From contig DXFW01000023.1 in the NCBI GenBank assembly GCA_019114225.1, positions 1 through 38,276 on the forward strand: a stretch of DNA of 38,276 bases, read 5' to 3'. Origin of the DNA: Candidatus Allofournierella pullicola (lineage in GTDB: Bacteria; Bacillota; Clostridia; Oscillospirales; Ruminococcaceae). Position 1 is the stretch's first letter. Each line of letters starts with the position of its first letter. Made by a program: the position numbers and the translations under genes. Positions 38,219 through 38,276 of this stretch are shown here, one piece after another. The notes beneath the pieces are model-generated. The model had not been told where the DNA came from and searched no databases. It saw only the letters and a list, made by a program, of their open reading frames with translations.

Positions 38219-38276
38219 ATTTGCAGTTATCTATACTCATTTGGAATTTCGATATGAAGTGTCTCACACAATAACT

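Noticed and set aside
1-38276. tRNA, rRNA, CRISPR arrays, complete insertion sequences, prophage genes
   Set aside because: No cloverleaf, conserved rRNA stretch, regularly spaced repeats, transposase or structural phage gene was recognised.

Overview
The window is GC-rich chromosomal DNA of a strict anaerobe, most likely a Firmicute of the Oscillospiraceae/Ruminococcaceae (Gemmiger, Subdoligranulum or Faecalibacterium type). This is inferred from the gene set: class III ribonucleotide reductase, a flavoprotein-rubredoxin fusion, class 1B dihydroorotate dehydrogenase PyrD/PyrK, Asp23 with FakA, many lipoproteins with LxGC lipoboxes and several ECF sigma factors. No rRNA, tRNA, CRISPR array or complete mobile element was seen. 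Both ends look like junctions. The left end carries the tail of a foreign gene abutting a truncated DUF5662 gene, and the right end turns abruptly AT-rich.

Layout. 117-4884: minus-strand pyrimidine operon pyrC-pyrF-pyrK-pyrD-pyrE with a leader that appears to encode a short peptide ending on a terminator. 4901-8237: L,D-transpeptidase lipoprotein, XRE-type membrane regulator, a tiny protein, and a CBS/flavin-reductase pair. 8352-12135: peptide-type substrate-binding lipoprotein, Asp23 protein and FakA-like kinase. 12140-16428: a minus-strand island with a small sigma factor, a membrane protein, a TPR protein and a sigma factor fused to a membrane segment and a large extracellular domain. The island lies between fakA and recG, which are close neighbours in many Firmicutes. 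16489-18635: recG.

18635-27372: an eight-gene minus-strand system. It has a response regulator, a histidine kinase, four paralogous membrane-anchored proteins of a family I do not recognise, then a C39-like peptidase and a lipoprotein. An identical 18-bp box precedes both transcription units at the same 33-base distance from a -10 hexamer, so the regulator probably controls itself, the paralogs and the peptidase unit. I consider this the best candidate for an undescribed system.

27381-30638: anaerobic ribonucleotide reductase in which the glycyl-radical tail appears to be a separate 48-residue protein between nrdD and nrdG. 30703-33499: a YgjP-like metallopeptidase, a polysaccharide flippase and a flavoprotein-rubredoxin fusion. 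33508-33824: a non-coding element of nested inverted repeats that could fold as a three-way junction. 33870-36922: an O-antigen ligase/polymerase-like membrane protein, a lipoprotein and thioredoxin. 36937-38132: an ECF sigma factor with its overlapping putative anti-sigma gene.
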